A stretch of 8,331 nucleotides of DNA from JBBAAP01 sp043808305 (GTDB taxonomy: Bacteria; Planctomycetota; MHYJ01; JACQXL01): positions 1-8,331 of the forward strand of contig JAZDFB010000086.1 of the NCBI GenBank assembly GCA_043808305.1. The letters run 5' to 3'. Shown here piece after piece: positions 1 to 6,028 of this stretch; position 1 is the stretch's first letter, and each line of letters opens with the position of its first letter. A model generated the notes under the pieces. That model did not search any database and was not told the origin of the DNA. It saw nothing but the letters and a program-made list of their open reading frames with translations. Both the position numbers and the translations under genes were made by a program.

Positions 1-141
1 GGTCTTTCGGCGCGGGCTTACTCCCGGATAATAAAGGTGGCCCGGACGATAGCTGATATGGATAATTCCATTGATATACAGGTTCAGCACATATCAGAGG
101 CGATCCAATACCGCAGTCTGGACCGCTCCAGGTTTGCTTAA
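1..141 (+). CDS. C-terminal end of ComM/YifB-family Mg-chelatase-like AAA+ protein (partial)
   Basis: Frame 1 is open from the first base to a TAA at 139-141 and gives 46 residues beginning GLSARAYSRIIKVARTIADM and ending in AIQYRSLDRSRFA. The pattern S-A-R-A-Y-x-R-I-x-K-V-A-R-T-I-A-D followed by H-I-x-E-A-I-Q-Y-R-S-L-D-R is the characteristic C-terminal (Mg_chelatase_C) end of the YifB/ComM family. These are hexameric AAA+ proteins; in naturally competent bacteria ComM is a helicase that promotes branch migration during integration of transforming DNA, but the family is widespread outside competent species. The ATPase core lies outside the window, so Walker motifs cannot be checked. The gene converges on the outer-membrane protein gene, with about 90 bases between the two stops. 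Identification rests on recognition of this short signature. Confidence 0.85.
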   Translation, partial: GLSARAYSRIIKVARTIADMDNSIDIQVQHISEAIQYRSLDRSRFA

Positions 142-182
142 GTAATAGGGGTCATTTCGGGATTAATCAGATAAAATCAAAT

Positions 183-214
183 AAAAAAGGGCTCCGATAT
201 AAATCGGAGCCCTT
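183..214 (-). terminator. Rho-independent terminator of the outer-membrane protein gene
   Basis: A perfect 12-bp stem (187-198 pairing with 203-214, core GGGCTCCGAT / ATCGGAGCCC) closes a 4-base loop. Read on the minus strand it is followed at once by six T residues (188-183, shared in part with the stem base) and a further T-rich stretch, and it lies 17 bases beyond the stop of the minus-strand gene. A smaller hairpin (208-212 with 216-220, loop TTC) overlaps one arm of the stem and would compete with it. On the + strand the stem lacks a clean T-run, so it is a poorer terminator for the ComM-like gene. Confidence 0.9.
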
Positions 215-230
215 CGGGCTGACGCTTATT

Positions 231-1775
231 TTAGAATTTTATCGAAGCCTGGAATGATATTGACGCGTTCTGGGGCATTGTATCAGCGTTCGCGCCGGAA
301 CCGACTTTTGACGTATCGGTAGCTATGGCTCCGGCTAAGTCAATCCTGACAAGCTGGCCTAAGCCGAGGCCGACTCCGCCGGTCATAACCGGTCCGGAAC
401 CTGAATTGGCCAGGTTCTTTTGCATTCCGGCCCGGATATTCAGGAGCCACAGGTCGATTTCGCCGCCGATGCAGAAGAGTTGGGATTCGTAACCGTCGAG
501 GGTTATGGACTTATTTTTGGTGACATCATAATCCATGGCAACTTTTAACAGTTTGAGGTTAACGCCGACGCCCAACCTGATTTGCGGGTCGAGCTTGAAA
601 TCTCCCGGCCCGTCAAATTTGAAGGTGGGGCCGTTGAGATTGCGGATAATCAGCCCGGCCTGGACCATTTCCGTCAAAGTCACCAAAGCGCTGACATCAA
701 GGCCAATAGCTGTCGAAGATTTCAGATTTTCCGTTTTTGTGATGTCGTTCAGGGTGTCGGTGCCGCCCTGAAGGGTATCAAATTTAAGAAAGTTATAATA
801 TGTCTGGCCTTCCATTATCTTGAGATTAGCCCCGACGCTCAGCAGATTCTCAACAAGAGGACGTCCGTAGGAGACGCCGAACTCTTTCAGGAATATACCG
901 CTCATATAGAGTCCTGATTGGTTATTACCGGCCGAAGCCGTAGTAGTTGCCGCTTTGTTAAGCATCGTAATAGACCTGGTAGTAAGGCCGCTGGTTGCGG
1001 CAGCAATCTGCTGGATGGCGGCGACAATAGCCGGGTCTGAAGTATCAACTCCGGCCTGTTCCGCCTGATAAATAAGCTCTTCCGCCTGGTTCTGGGTAAA
1101 AATACCGGCTGTTGTCGTGACCAGAGAATTAGCCAGCGCCTGGCTGCCGGAATTGGTGAATGCTAAGGTTGCACCGGTTGAGTGGTCCGCACCGTTCCCG
1201 ACCACGTTCTGAACCTGGGTGGCCACAGTATTGGTTACGCTCATAGACAGGCCGCCGATATCAAAAACCGGGTCCATGCCGGCGTCCGCAAAATAATTCG
1301 CAAAGATAGCTATATTGTTGTAGCCGGGGAGCGTGAATGAAGCGCCGCCGGCCAGGTTGAACAGAACGCCCTGCCCCGATTTGTTCAAACCGGTCATATC
1401 GCTACCGAATAATTTCAAAAGCTGCTGGACTTCCGTTGGGCTAAGCGAGTCTCCGGCATCAATTTTAGCTGACAGCGTATTCCATTGAATGCCTTCCATG
1501 GTTTGGGCAATTTGGTCGACTGCGCCGAGGACGTCGCCCACAGCCGCGGTTCCCATAGTCACAGAAACTGCCGGGCCGACATTAGTATTTTTTGCCAGAG
1601 CGGCCGGGTTGTAGTAATGTGAATTGGTCGCATCGCTCAGCCCCACGGAAGCGCCGCCCATCGCCTGGGCCTTGGGTCCGTAAGTCAGCCATTCCTCACC
1701 ATAAGCATTGTCTATGGCCATCATAAAAACTGCGGTTACAGCAATCAACACTGTCGTTGTCAATACCTTTTTCAT
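231..1775 (-). CDS. Outer-membrane beta-barrel protein, TraF-like (TraF_2/FadL-like) family
   Basis: A 514-residue protein with a Sec signal peptide (MKKVL, then a hydrophobic stretch to about residue 20, probable cleavage after NAYG near residue 26). Straight after it comes GPKAQAMGGASVGLSDATNS followed by YYNPAAL (about 33-60), the N-terminal signature shared by FadL/OMPP1-type and 'conjugal transfer TraF-like' outer-membrane proteins. The C-terminus is an amphipathic strand ending in Phe (SFQASIKF), the usual barrel-assembly signal. Residues about 185-290 are rich in Ala, Thr, Gln and Asn and look like a helical or loop insertion between barrel strands; the strand-like alternation resumes at about 290. 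Function is unknown: a porin, a hydrophobic-solute transporter or a structural protein are all possible, and the TraF name does not imply conjugation. The start is set by a good ribosome-binding site (AAAGGAG, minus strand, bases 1786-1792). It is transcribed alone, divergently from hutH, and ends at a strong terminator. Confidence 0.7.
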   Translation of the reverse strand: MKKVLTTTVLIAVTAVFMMAIDNAYGEEWLTYGPKAQAMGGASVGLSDATNSHYYNPAALAKNTNVGPAVSVTMGTAAVGDVLGAVDQIAQTMEGIQWNTLSAKIDAGDSLSPTEVQQLLKLFGSDMTGLNKSGQGVLFNLAGGASFTLPGYNNIAIFANYFADAGMDPVFDIGGLSMSVTNTVATQVQNVVGNGADHSTGATLAFTNSGSQALANSLVTTTAGIFTQNQAEELIYQAEQAGVDTSDPAIVAAIQQIAAATSGLTTRSITMLNKAATTTASAGNNQSGLYMSGIFLKEFGVSYGRPLVENLLSVGANLKIMEGQTYYNFLKFDTLQGGTDTLNDITKTENLKSSTAIGLDVSALVTLTEMVQAGLIIRNLNGPTFKFDGPGDFKLDPQIRLGVGVNLKLLKVAMDYDVTKNKSITLDGYESQLFCIGGEIDLWLLNIRAGMQKNLANSGSGPVMTGGVGLGLGQLVRIDLAGAIATDTSKVGSGANADTMPQNASISFQASIKF

Positions 1776-1785
1776 AATCTCTGAT

Positions 1786-1793
1786 CTCCTTTC
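1786..1793 (-). promoter_or_regulatory. Ribosome-binding site of the outer-membrane protein gene
   Basis: Minus-strand GAAAGGAG lies about 10 bases before the ATG at 1775-1773. It supports the chosen start, which is also the one that leaves a complete signal peptide. Confidence 0.8.
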
Positions 1794-1816
1794 TTAAATT
1801 AATTATTAATAAACAA

Positions 1817-1845
1817 ATACTTACAATAAATTCCTGTGTTGTCAA
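1817..1845 (-). promoter_or_regulatory. Possible promoter of the outer-membrane protein gene
   Basis: On the minus strand a perfect -35 hexamer TTGACA (1845-1840) is followed after 17 bases by AAGTAT (1822-1817), which matches the -10 consensus at only three of six positions. The leader to the ATG would be about 35-40 bases. The -35 box is exact but the -10 is weak, so the exact start is uncertain. The -35 sits in one arm of the dyad at 1839-1871. Confidence 0.4.
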
Positions 1846-1871
1846 GAATAATATTACTATTTTCTTGACAA
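1839..1871. repeat. Inverted repeat between the divergent OMP and hutH genes
   Basis: TTGTCAAGAA (1839-1848) and TTCTTGACAA (1862-1871) are perfect 10-base reverse complements separated by 13 AT-rich bases. Each arm holds a TTGACA directed outward towards its own gene. The element could be two back-to-back -35 boxes, an operator for a dimeric regulator acting on both genes, or both. No Hut repressor gene is visible in the window to pair with it. Confidence 0.75.
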
Positions 1872-1880
1872 TTAACGCTT

Positions 1881-1908
1881 TTTTGCGAAATAAATGCCTT
1901 GTTATACT
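1881..1908 (+). promoter_or_regulatory. Probable extended -10 promoter of hutHU
   Basis: TGTTATACT at 1900-1908 is an extended -10 element (TG, one base, then TATACT, five of six matches to TATAAT). The -35 position at a usual spacing is only T-rich (TTTTGC at 1881-1886), as is common for extended -10 promoters. Transcription would start near 1915, leaving a leader of about 40 bases. The perfect TTGACA at 1865-1870 is too far upstream for this -10 and has only weak matches (AAATAA at 1888) at proper spacing, so it may instead serve an alternative start or an operator. Confidence 0.45.
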
Positions 1909-1943
1909 GGATTCTGGATTTTGATAAATGACATAATCGCGAA

Positions 1944-1950
1944 AAGGAGT
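1944..1950 (+). promoter_or_regulatory. Ribosome-binding site of hutH
   Basis: AAGGAGT ends five bases before the ATG at 1956, a near-ideal Shine-Dalgarno sequence and spacing that fixes the hutH start. Confidence 0.85.
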
Positions 1951-1955
1951 ATTTT

Positions 1956-3479
1956 ATGGCAATAGTTCTGGACGGCAAGCATTTGACTATTGAGGACGTT
2001 GTTAAAGTAGCCCGGCACCATGAAAAGGTGGAGTTGCACAAATCGGCTATAGAGAGAATAAACAGATGCCGGACGATGCTTGAGGAAAAGATTAAAGCGC
2101 ACGAGATTATGTACGGCGTGACCACGGGCATCGGCGAATTTTCGGAAACAGTTCTGACCCCGGAGCAGGCGGAAAAATACCAGAAATTTCTGATTTATTC
2201 GCATGCCGCCGGAATCGGCGAGCCGATAGTTGAAGAAATCGTCCGGGGAGCGATCCTGTCCAGAATTAACGTGCTTTGCAACGGCATTTCAGGCCCCAGA
2301 TTAATTATCGTTCAGACGTTGGTTGAGATGCTCAATAAAGGTGTAACCCCGGTAATGTGCCAGAAAGGCTCGGTCGGCGCTTGCGGCGACCTGTCGCCTA
2401 TGGCTCAAATGGCTTTGGTGCCGATGGGTGAGGGTGAAGCCTTCTATAAAGGTAAAAGAATGCCCGGCGCCGAGGCAATGAAGGCGGCCGGCGTCCCGAC
2501 CATCGTTTATCAGCAGAGAGACGGCCTGGCCTGCATAAATGGGTCTAACGTTATTACCGCAATGGGTTGCCTGCAAATTTATGACTCGGACAGATGGCTG
2601 AAAACCCACGATATCGCCGCGGCCATGACGCTTGAAGCCATCAATGCCAATATGAAGGCATATGATGAAAGAGTCCACAAGATACGCGGATTCCCCGGCT
2701 CGGTGGAATGCGCCGCTAATATCAGGCGGATAACCGAAGGCAGCGAATTATTACAGCGTAAAGGCAAGAAGGTCCAGGATGCCTATAGCCTGCGCTCTAC
2801 CCCTCAGGTATGCGGCGCGGCCAAGGACGCACTTAAATACATCCGGGCCCAGTTTGAAATCGAACTCAACGGCGTAGGCGACAACCCCCTCTTTTTCCCT
2901 GATGAAAAAGAAGTCCTGACCGGCGCCAACTTCCAGGGCACGCCTATGGCATTGCCCCTTGAATTGCTGGGTATGTCTATCACAACCGTTTGCGTATTAT
3001 CGGAACGCAGGTTAAACAGGCTGATGAACAATCATCTTTCGCAGGGACTGCCGGCATTTCTGACCAAGGGCGCCGGTATGTTCTCTGGCTTGATGCTCTC
3101 GCAATACACGGCCGGCGCATTAATCTGTGAAAACAGGGTCCTGTGCACGCCGGCAGCTATTGGTTCCATACCGGCCGCGGCTGACCAGGAGGATTTCGTA
3201 AGTATGGGCATGACTACGGCAATCAAAACCCGCCAGATAATTGATAATGCTTACGGCATACTGGGCATAGAATTCATTGCGGCGGCACAGGCGTTTGATT
3301 TCCGCCAGCCGGTAAACCCGGCCAAGGCCACAAAAGCAACCTATGAAATCATCCGCAAGAATGTGGCTCATCTCGAGGAAGACCGGCCGCTCTTCGACGA
3401 TAATAACGCCATGGCTAAAGTCGTTCGTTCCGGCGAAATACTCGAAGCGGTGGAAAAAATAGTCGGACAGCTGAAATAG
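1956..3479 (+). CDS. hutH: Histidine ammonia-lyase (HAL/PAL superfamily) with Ala-Cys-Gly MIO site
   Basis: A 507-residue cytoplasmic lyase, full length for the family. It should convert L-histidine to urocanate and ammonia. Family landmarks, numbered in this protein: Tyr53 in YGVTTGIGEF, His83 in SHAAGIGEP, the cofactor loop GSVGACGDLSP (138-148), Asn195 in INGSN, QDAYSLR (274-280), GDNPLF (308-313), and QEDFVSMG (411-418). His83 and the Glu of QED (412) are residues linked with histidine rather than phenylalanine or tyrosine as substrate, and the neighbour hutU supports the same choice. Oddities: the MIO-forming triad is Ala142-Cys143-Gly144 (codon TGC at 2382-2384) in place of Ala-Ser-Gly. 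The usual QEDHVSMG has Phe for His at 413, and the usual NFHG reads NFQG (325-328). An engineered Ser-to-Cys change in the Pseudomonas enzyme is known to remain active, so activity is plausible. The alternative is a related aromatic amino-acid lyase or aminomutase. It is the first gene of a two-gene unit with hutU, 14 bases apart. Confidence 0.85.
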   Translation: MAIVLDGKHLTIEDVVKVARHHEKVELHKSAIERINRCRTMLEEKIKAHEIMYGVTTGIGEFSETVLTPEQAEKYQKFLIYSHAAGIGEPIVEEIVRGAILSRINVLCNGISGPRLIIVQTLVEMLNKGVTPVMCQKGSVGACGDLSPMAQMALVPMGEGEAFYKGKRMPGAEAMKAAGVPTIVYQQRDGLACINGSNVITAMGCLQIYDSDRWLKTHDIAAAMTLEAINANMKAYDERVHKIRGFPGSVECAANIRRITEGSELLQRKGKKVQDAYSLRSTPQVCGAAKDALKYIRAQFEIELNGVGDNPLFFPDEKEVLTGANFQGTPMALPLELLGMSITTVCVLSERRLNRLMNNHLSQGLPAFLTKGAGMFSGLMLSQYTAGALICENRVLCTPAAIGSIPAAADQEDFVSMGMTTAIKTRQIIDNAYGILGIEFIAAAQAFDFRQPVNPAKATKATYEIIRKNVAHLEEDRPLFDDNNAMAKVVRSGEILEAVEKIVGQLK

Positions 3480-3493
3480 AGCCTGAATTAAGC

Positions 3494-5137
3494 ATGGAAT
3501 ACCAACCAGTCAGCGCGCCCCGGGGGAAGCAGATATCCTGCAAATCCTGGCAGACCGAAGCGCCGCTCCGGATGTTGATGAACAACCTGGATCCGGAAGT
3601 GGCCGAAGACCCCAAGAATCTGGTAGTTTACGGGGGTTCGGGCCGGGCCTGCCGGAGCTGGGACGCATTCCATAAAATAGTCAATACGCTTCGTGAGCTT
3701 GAGGACGACCAGACGCTGCTTATCCAGTCGGGCAAGCCGGTGGCCGTATTCAAAACACACGAAATGGCGCCTCGGGTATTGTTAGCCAACAGCCTGTTGG
3801 TGCCGCACTGGGCCAACTGGGATTATTTCCGCAAGCTCGAGGCCGAAGGCCTGATAATGTACGGCCAGATGACGGCCGGCAGCTGGATTTACATCGGAAC
3901 CCAGGGCATCCTCCAGGGGACATATGAGACATTTGCCGTAGCGGCCCAGAAGCATTTTGGAAGCGACCTGGCCGGCAAGCTGGTGGTCTCGGCCGGACTT
4001 GGCGGAATGGGCGGCGCCCAGCCGTTATCCGTCACCATGAACAACGGTATTTTTCTGGGCATCGAGGTTAATCCCGAACGCATCGAGCGCCGTATAAAAA
4101 TGGGCTATTGCGATGTCATGTGCGAGAGCCTTGATATGGCCATGCATATAATAGATAATGCCCGGGTAAAAAGAGAGCCCCTTTCAATCGGCCTGGTCGG
4201 CAACGCCGCTGAAATACTGCCCGAAATGGTTCACCGCGATATCATACCGGATATGCTGACCGACCAGACCTCAGCCCACGACACGCTTAACGGATACGTG
4301 CCTAAGGGCATGCCGCTGGCCAAAGCCTTGGCATTAAGGAAATCAGACCCTGCCCAATACATCAAGCGGTCAATGGAATCTATTGCCGTGCACGTCAGGG
4401 CCATGCTCGACCTTCAGGCAAAAGGTTCTATCGTATTCGAATATGGAAATAATATCCGCCAGCAGGCAAAGCTGGCCGGGGTAGCTGATGCCTTTAATTT
4501 CCCGGGTTTTGTCCCGGCTTACATCAGGCCGCTTTTCTGCCAGGGCAAAGGTCCGTTCCGCTGGGCGGCGCTTTCGGGCGACCCGCAGGATATCTATACA
4601 ACCGACAAAGCGGTGATGAAGGAATTCAAAAATAACAAGGGGCTGGTTCAGTGGATAAAGATGGCGCAGGAGAGGGTCCCATTCCAGGGATTACCGGCCC
4701 GTATCTGCTGGCTGGGCTACGGCGAACGCGCCAAAATGGGACAGGTATTCAACCGGCTGGTGGCAAAGGGCGAAATTTCCGCGCCCATAGTCATCGGCCG
4801 CGACCATCTTGACTCGGGTTCGGTTGCCTCGCCTTACCGGGAAACAGAGAGCATGAAAGACGGTTCCGATGCCATAGCCGACTGGCCGATACTTAATGCA
4901 TTGTTGAATACGGCTTCGGGCGCTTCGTGGGTTTCGGTCCATCACGGCGGCGGGGTAGGCATAGGATATTCCATCCACGCCGGACTGGTTGCTTTGGCTG
5001 ACGGGACAAAGCTGGCGGCCAAAAAACTGGCGCTTTGCCTGAACAACGACCCGGGCATGGGGATTGTCCGTCATTTCGACGCCGGATACGAAATCGCCCA
5101 GCAGGCCGCTAAAAAGCACAACATCTGGATACCTTAA
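3494..5137 (+). CDS. hutU: Urocanate hydratase (urocanase)
   Basis: A 547-residue protein, close to the family's usual ~550. It adds water to urocanate to give 4-imidazolone-5-propionate, with tightly bound NAD+ acting as an electrophile; cytoplasmic. Visible landmarks: APRGKQISCKSW near the N-terminus, RMLMNNLDPEVAEDP (26-40), VVYGGSGRACRSW (44-56, family GGxGRAARNW), the dinucleotide-binding stretch SAGLGGMGGAQPL (166-178), DQTSAHDTLNGY (257-268), GLPARICWLGYGER (399-412) with Cys405 matching the active-site Cys, SVHHGGGVGIGYS (481-493) and NNDPGMGIVRH (517-527). Nothing essential seems missing. The start at 3494 fits the family N-terminus but has no good Shine-Dalgarno sequence; only 14 bases separate it from the hutH stop, so translational coupling is likely. 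No hairpin terminator is apparent in the 60 bases to the convergent gene. Confidence 0.96.
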   Translation: MEYQPVSAPRGKQISCKSWQTEAPLRMLMNNLDPEVAEDPKNLVVYGGSGRACRSWDAFHKIVNTLRELEDDQTLLIQSGKPVAVFKTHEMAPRVLLANSLLVPHWANWDYFRKLEAEGLIMYGQMTAGSWIYIGTQGILQGTYETFAVAAQKHFGSDLAGKLVVSAGLGGMGGAQPLSVTMNNGIFLGIEVNPERIERRIKMGYCDVMCESLDMAMHIIDNARVKREPLSIGLVGNAAEILPEMVHRDIIPDMLTDQTSAHDTLNGYVPKGMPLAKALALRKSDPAQYIKRSMESIAVHVRAMLDLQAKGSIVFEYGNNIRQQAKLAGVADAFNFPGFVPAYIRPLFCQGKGPFRWAALSGDPQDIYTTDKAVMKEFKNNKGLVQWIKMAQERVPFQGLPARICWLGYGERAKMGQVFNRLVAKGEISAPIVIGRDHLDSGSVASPYRETESMKDGSDAIADWPILNALLNTASGASWVSVHHGGGVGIGYSIHAGLVALADGTKLAAKKLALCLNNDPGMGIVRHFDAGYEIAQQAAKKHNIWIP

Positions 5138-5220
5138 TCGGAGTTGGGCTGCGGAATCACGCCGTCCTTATTGTTCCAATCGCATTTATCCTGATTGTTA
5201 TGGGTGCTTCCCGAACACAT
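5134..5220 (-). CDS. Candidate small ORF (28 codons) across the 3' end of the membrane gene
   Basis: On the minus strand, an ATG at 5220 opens a 28-codon frame that starts MCSGSTHNNQ, contains CDWNNKDG and ends QPNSD before a TAA (5136-5134). It overlaps the last 23 bases of the membrane-protein gene in another frame, and its stop overlaps the hutU stop within TTAA. It is polar, with two Cys and one Trp. There is no recognisable ribosome-binding site. It may be a translationally coupled small protein, the natural C-terminal tail of the membrane protein displaced by a frameshift, or chance. I do not recognise it. Confidence 0.25.
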   Translation of the reverse strand: MCSGSTHNNQDKCDWNNKDGVIPQPNSD

Positions 5221-5635
5221 AGACAACCAGATAGAATAATTCGCCTGACAGGAAGGCAAACCACCACAGGGGGAAAAGGATTGTCGCCAGTTTCCTGTGC
5301 GATTTAATTGGCGTCTTTCGTTTCCATTGGATTATGCCGGTTACAAGCACGCTCAGCTCTAATATTATTACGGCTGACGCGACTATGCCGTGGACGATAA
5401 AATAAGCCAGCACCGCCCCTTTCAGGACGATGACGCTGCCTTCCATCGTCCCGCCCAGCGCCCGGTAAATCATATAACCGATGGACATGCTCAGGTCCCA
5501 GCAGATGGCCGATATCCCGGTAAACGCGTGATACCGCCACTTCTTTATCCCGCTTAGATAGGCGTGGATGAACAGGAATGCGACCGGGATTAATCCGATC
5601 GCTACGATAGTGCTGACAAGCGGTGCTTTAATCAT
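5198..5635 (-). CDS. Small four-helix membrane protein, DUF420/YozB-like
   Basis: A 145-residue protein with four hydrophobic segments: about 5-29, 37-60, 67-101 and 116-141. Between the last two is a basic stretch (QWKRKTPIKSHRKL), which favours that loop lying in the cytoplasm. Histidines sit at or near helix ends: His24, His36, His82 and His113. The layout, with HRKLATILFPLWWFAFLSGE leading into the last helix, resembles the DUF420/YozB family of small membrane proteins often found near haem-copper oxidase genes. No oxidase gene is present here, so this is a resemblance, not a firm assignment, and the function is unknown. It stands alone on the minus strand, convergent with hutU. The start at 5635 is preceded only by a weak TTGGA-type ribosome site. 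Confidence 0.6.
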   Translation of the reverse strand: MIKAPLVSTIVAIGLIPVAFLFIHAYLSGIKKWRYHAFTGISAICWDLSMSIGYMIYRALGGTMEGSVIVLKGAVLAYFIVHGIVASAVIILELSVLVTGIIQWKRKTPIKSHRKLATILFPLWWFAFLSGELFYLVVYVFGKHP

Positions 5636-5661
5636 TTGTTATTTCCAATCGGGACTGCATA

Positions 5662-5690
5662 GGTATATATGGAACCCCGGGCTTAGTCAA
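5662..5690 (-). promoter_or_regulatory. Probable promoter of the membrane-protein gene
   Basis: On the minus strand TTGACT (5690-5685, five of six matches) is followed after 17 bases by TATACC (5667-5662, four of six); the overlapping TATATA could also serve. Transcription would begin near 5655, about 20 bases before the ATG. Confidence 0.5.
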
Positions 5691-5940
5691 GATAACCGCA
5701 TATCTGCCAAGGGAATATTTTATTTGGCTGATAATGTTTTTTAGGTATAGCCTTAATTCAAAACGCGGATGAAGTTATTTATCTCTTCGGGACGCAATAC
5801 AAATCGATTTTGAGATAGTTAGGGTTTTATAAGACTTAGTTTTGTTTTCAACCCGTGACCTCTTTTCCTTGACAAATTTCAATAATAGGACTTAACTTAA
5901 AATAGCTTATTCTTTTCTTGAACAACTCGAAAAAAGAAAG
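5691..5940. other. AT-rich intergenic stretch without a gene
   Basis: This part of the gap between the membrane gene and the M6 protease gene has frequent stops in all frames and no RNA gene I can recognise. It contains only one promoter-like motif, listed separately at 5869-5897. A weak 5-bp hairpin (5706-5710 with 5724-5728) near a T-run is too poor to call a terminator. Confidence 0.5.
5869..5897 (+). promoter_or_regulatory. Possible promoter of the M6 protease gene
   Basis: A perfect TTGACA (5869-5874, within CTTGACAA as in the hut/OMP region) is followed after 17 bases by TTAACT (5892-5897), which matches the -10 consensus at three positions. A better -10-like TAAAAT lies at 5898-5903 but with a 23-base spacing. 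The leader would exceed 120 bases. The -35 is convincing; the -10 is not. Confidence 0.35.
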
Positions 5941-6019
5941 TGGCGCCATAATGACGTTCCCGCCTGTTGTGGGACAGGCATGGACGCGGAGTTTATCCCG
6001 CTTATTAGCGGGAGCGCCG
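5941..6019 (+). promoter_or_regulatory. Potential structured leader (three-way junction) before the M6 protease gene
   Basis: Three pairings fit one fold: an outer stem GGCGC (5942-5946) with GCGCC (6014-6018), extended by a T-G wobble; a hairpin GCCTGT (5962-5967) with ACAGGC (5974-5979); and a hairpin TCCCGCT (5996-6002) with AGCGGGA (6007-6013). The last abuts the outer stem, and the Shine-Dalgarno sequence begins at the fold's 3' edge. It matches no riboswitch consensus I know. It may be a cis-regulatory RNA, or a palindromic dispersed repeat. Confidence 0.3.
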
Positions 6020-6023
6020 GAGG
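6019..6023 (+). promoter_or_regulatory. Ribosome-binding site of the M6 protease gene
   Basis: GGAGG ends five bases before the ATG at 6029. No in-frame upstream start competes nearby, and the resulting N-terminus is a signal peptide, so this site decides the start. Confidence 0.85.
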
Positions 6024-6028
6024 ACAGC

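Noticed and set aside
231..1775. Sign of a conjugative element from the TraF-like protein
   Set aside because: No other transfer genes, relaxase or integrase are present; the TraF-like name covers many chromosomal outer-membrane proteins.
1839..1871. Known HutC operator
   Set aside because: The arms and long 13-base centre do not resemble the compact palindromes described for HutC-type repressors, and no such regulator is encoded here.
2301..2678. Minus-strand 125-codon frame inside hutH
   Set aside because: Shadow frame opposite conserved HAL motifs, with no own ribosome site or recognisable domain.
4691..5119. Minus-strand 142-codon frame inside hutU
   Set aside because: Shadow of the urocanase reading frame; the + strand protein matches its family throughout.
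5706..5742. Hairpin GCCAA/TTGGC followed by TTTTTT as a terminator
   Set aside because: Only five base pairs with a 13-base loop and eight bases before the T-run, and no + strand gene ends upstream of it.
5941..6019. c-di-GMP (GEMM-I) riboswitch for the protease leader
   Set aside because: A three-helix layout and a GGACGC stretch are reminiscent, but the GAAA tetraloop and the conserved CACGCACAGGGCAAACC segment are missing.
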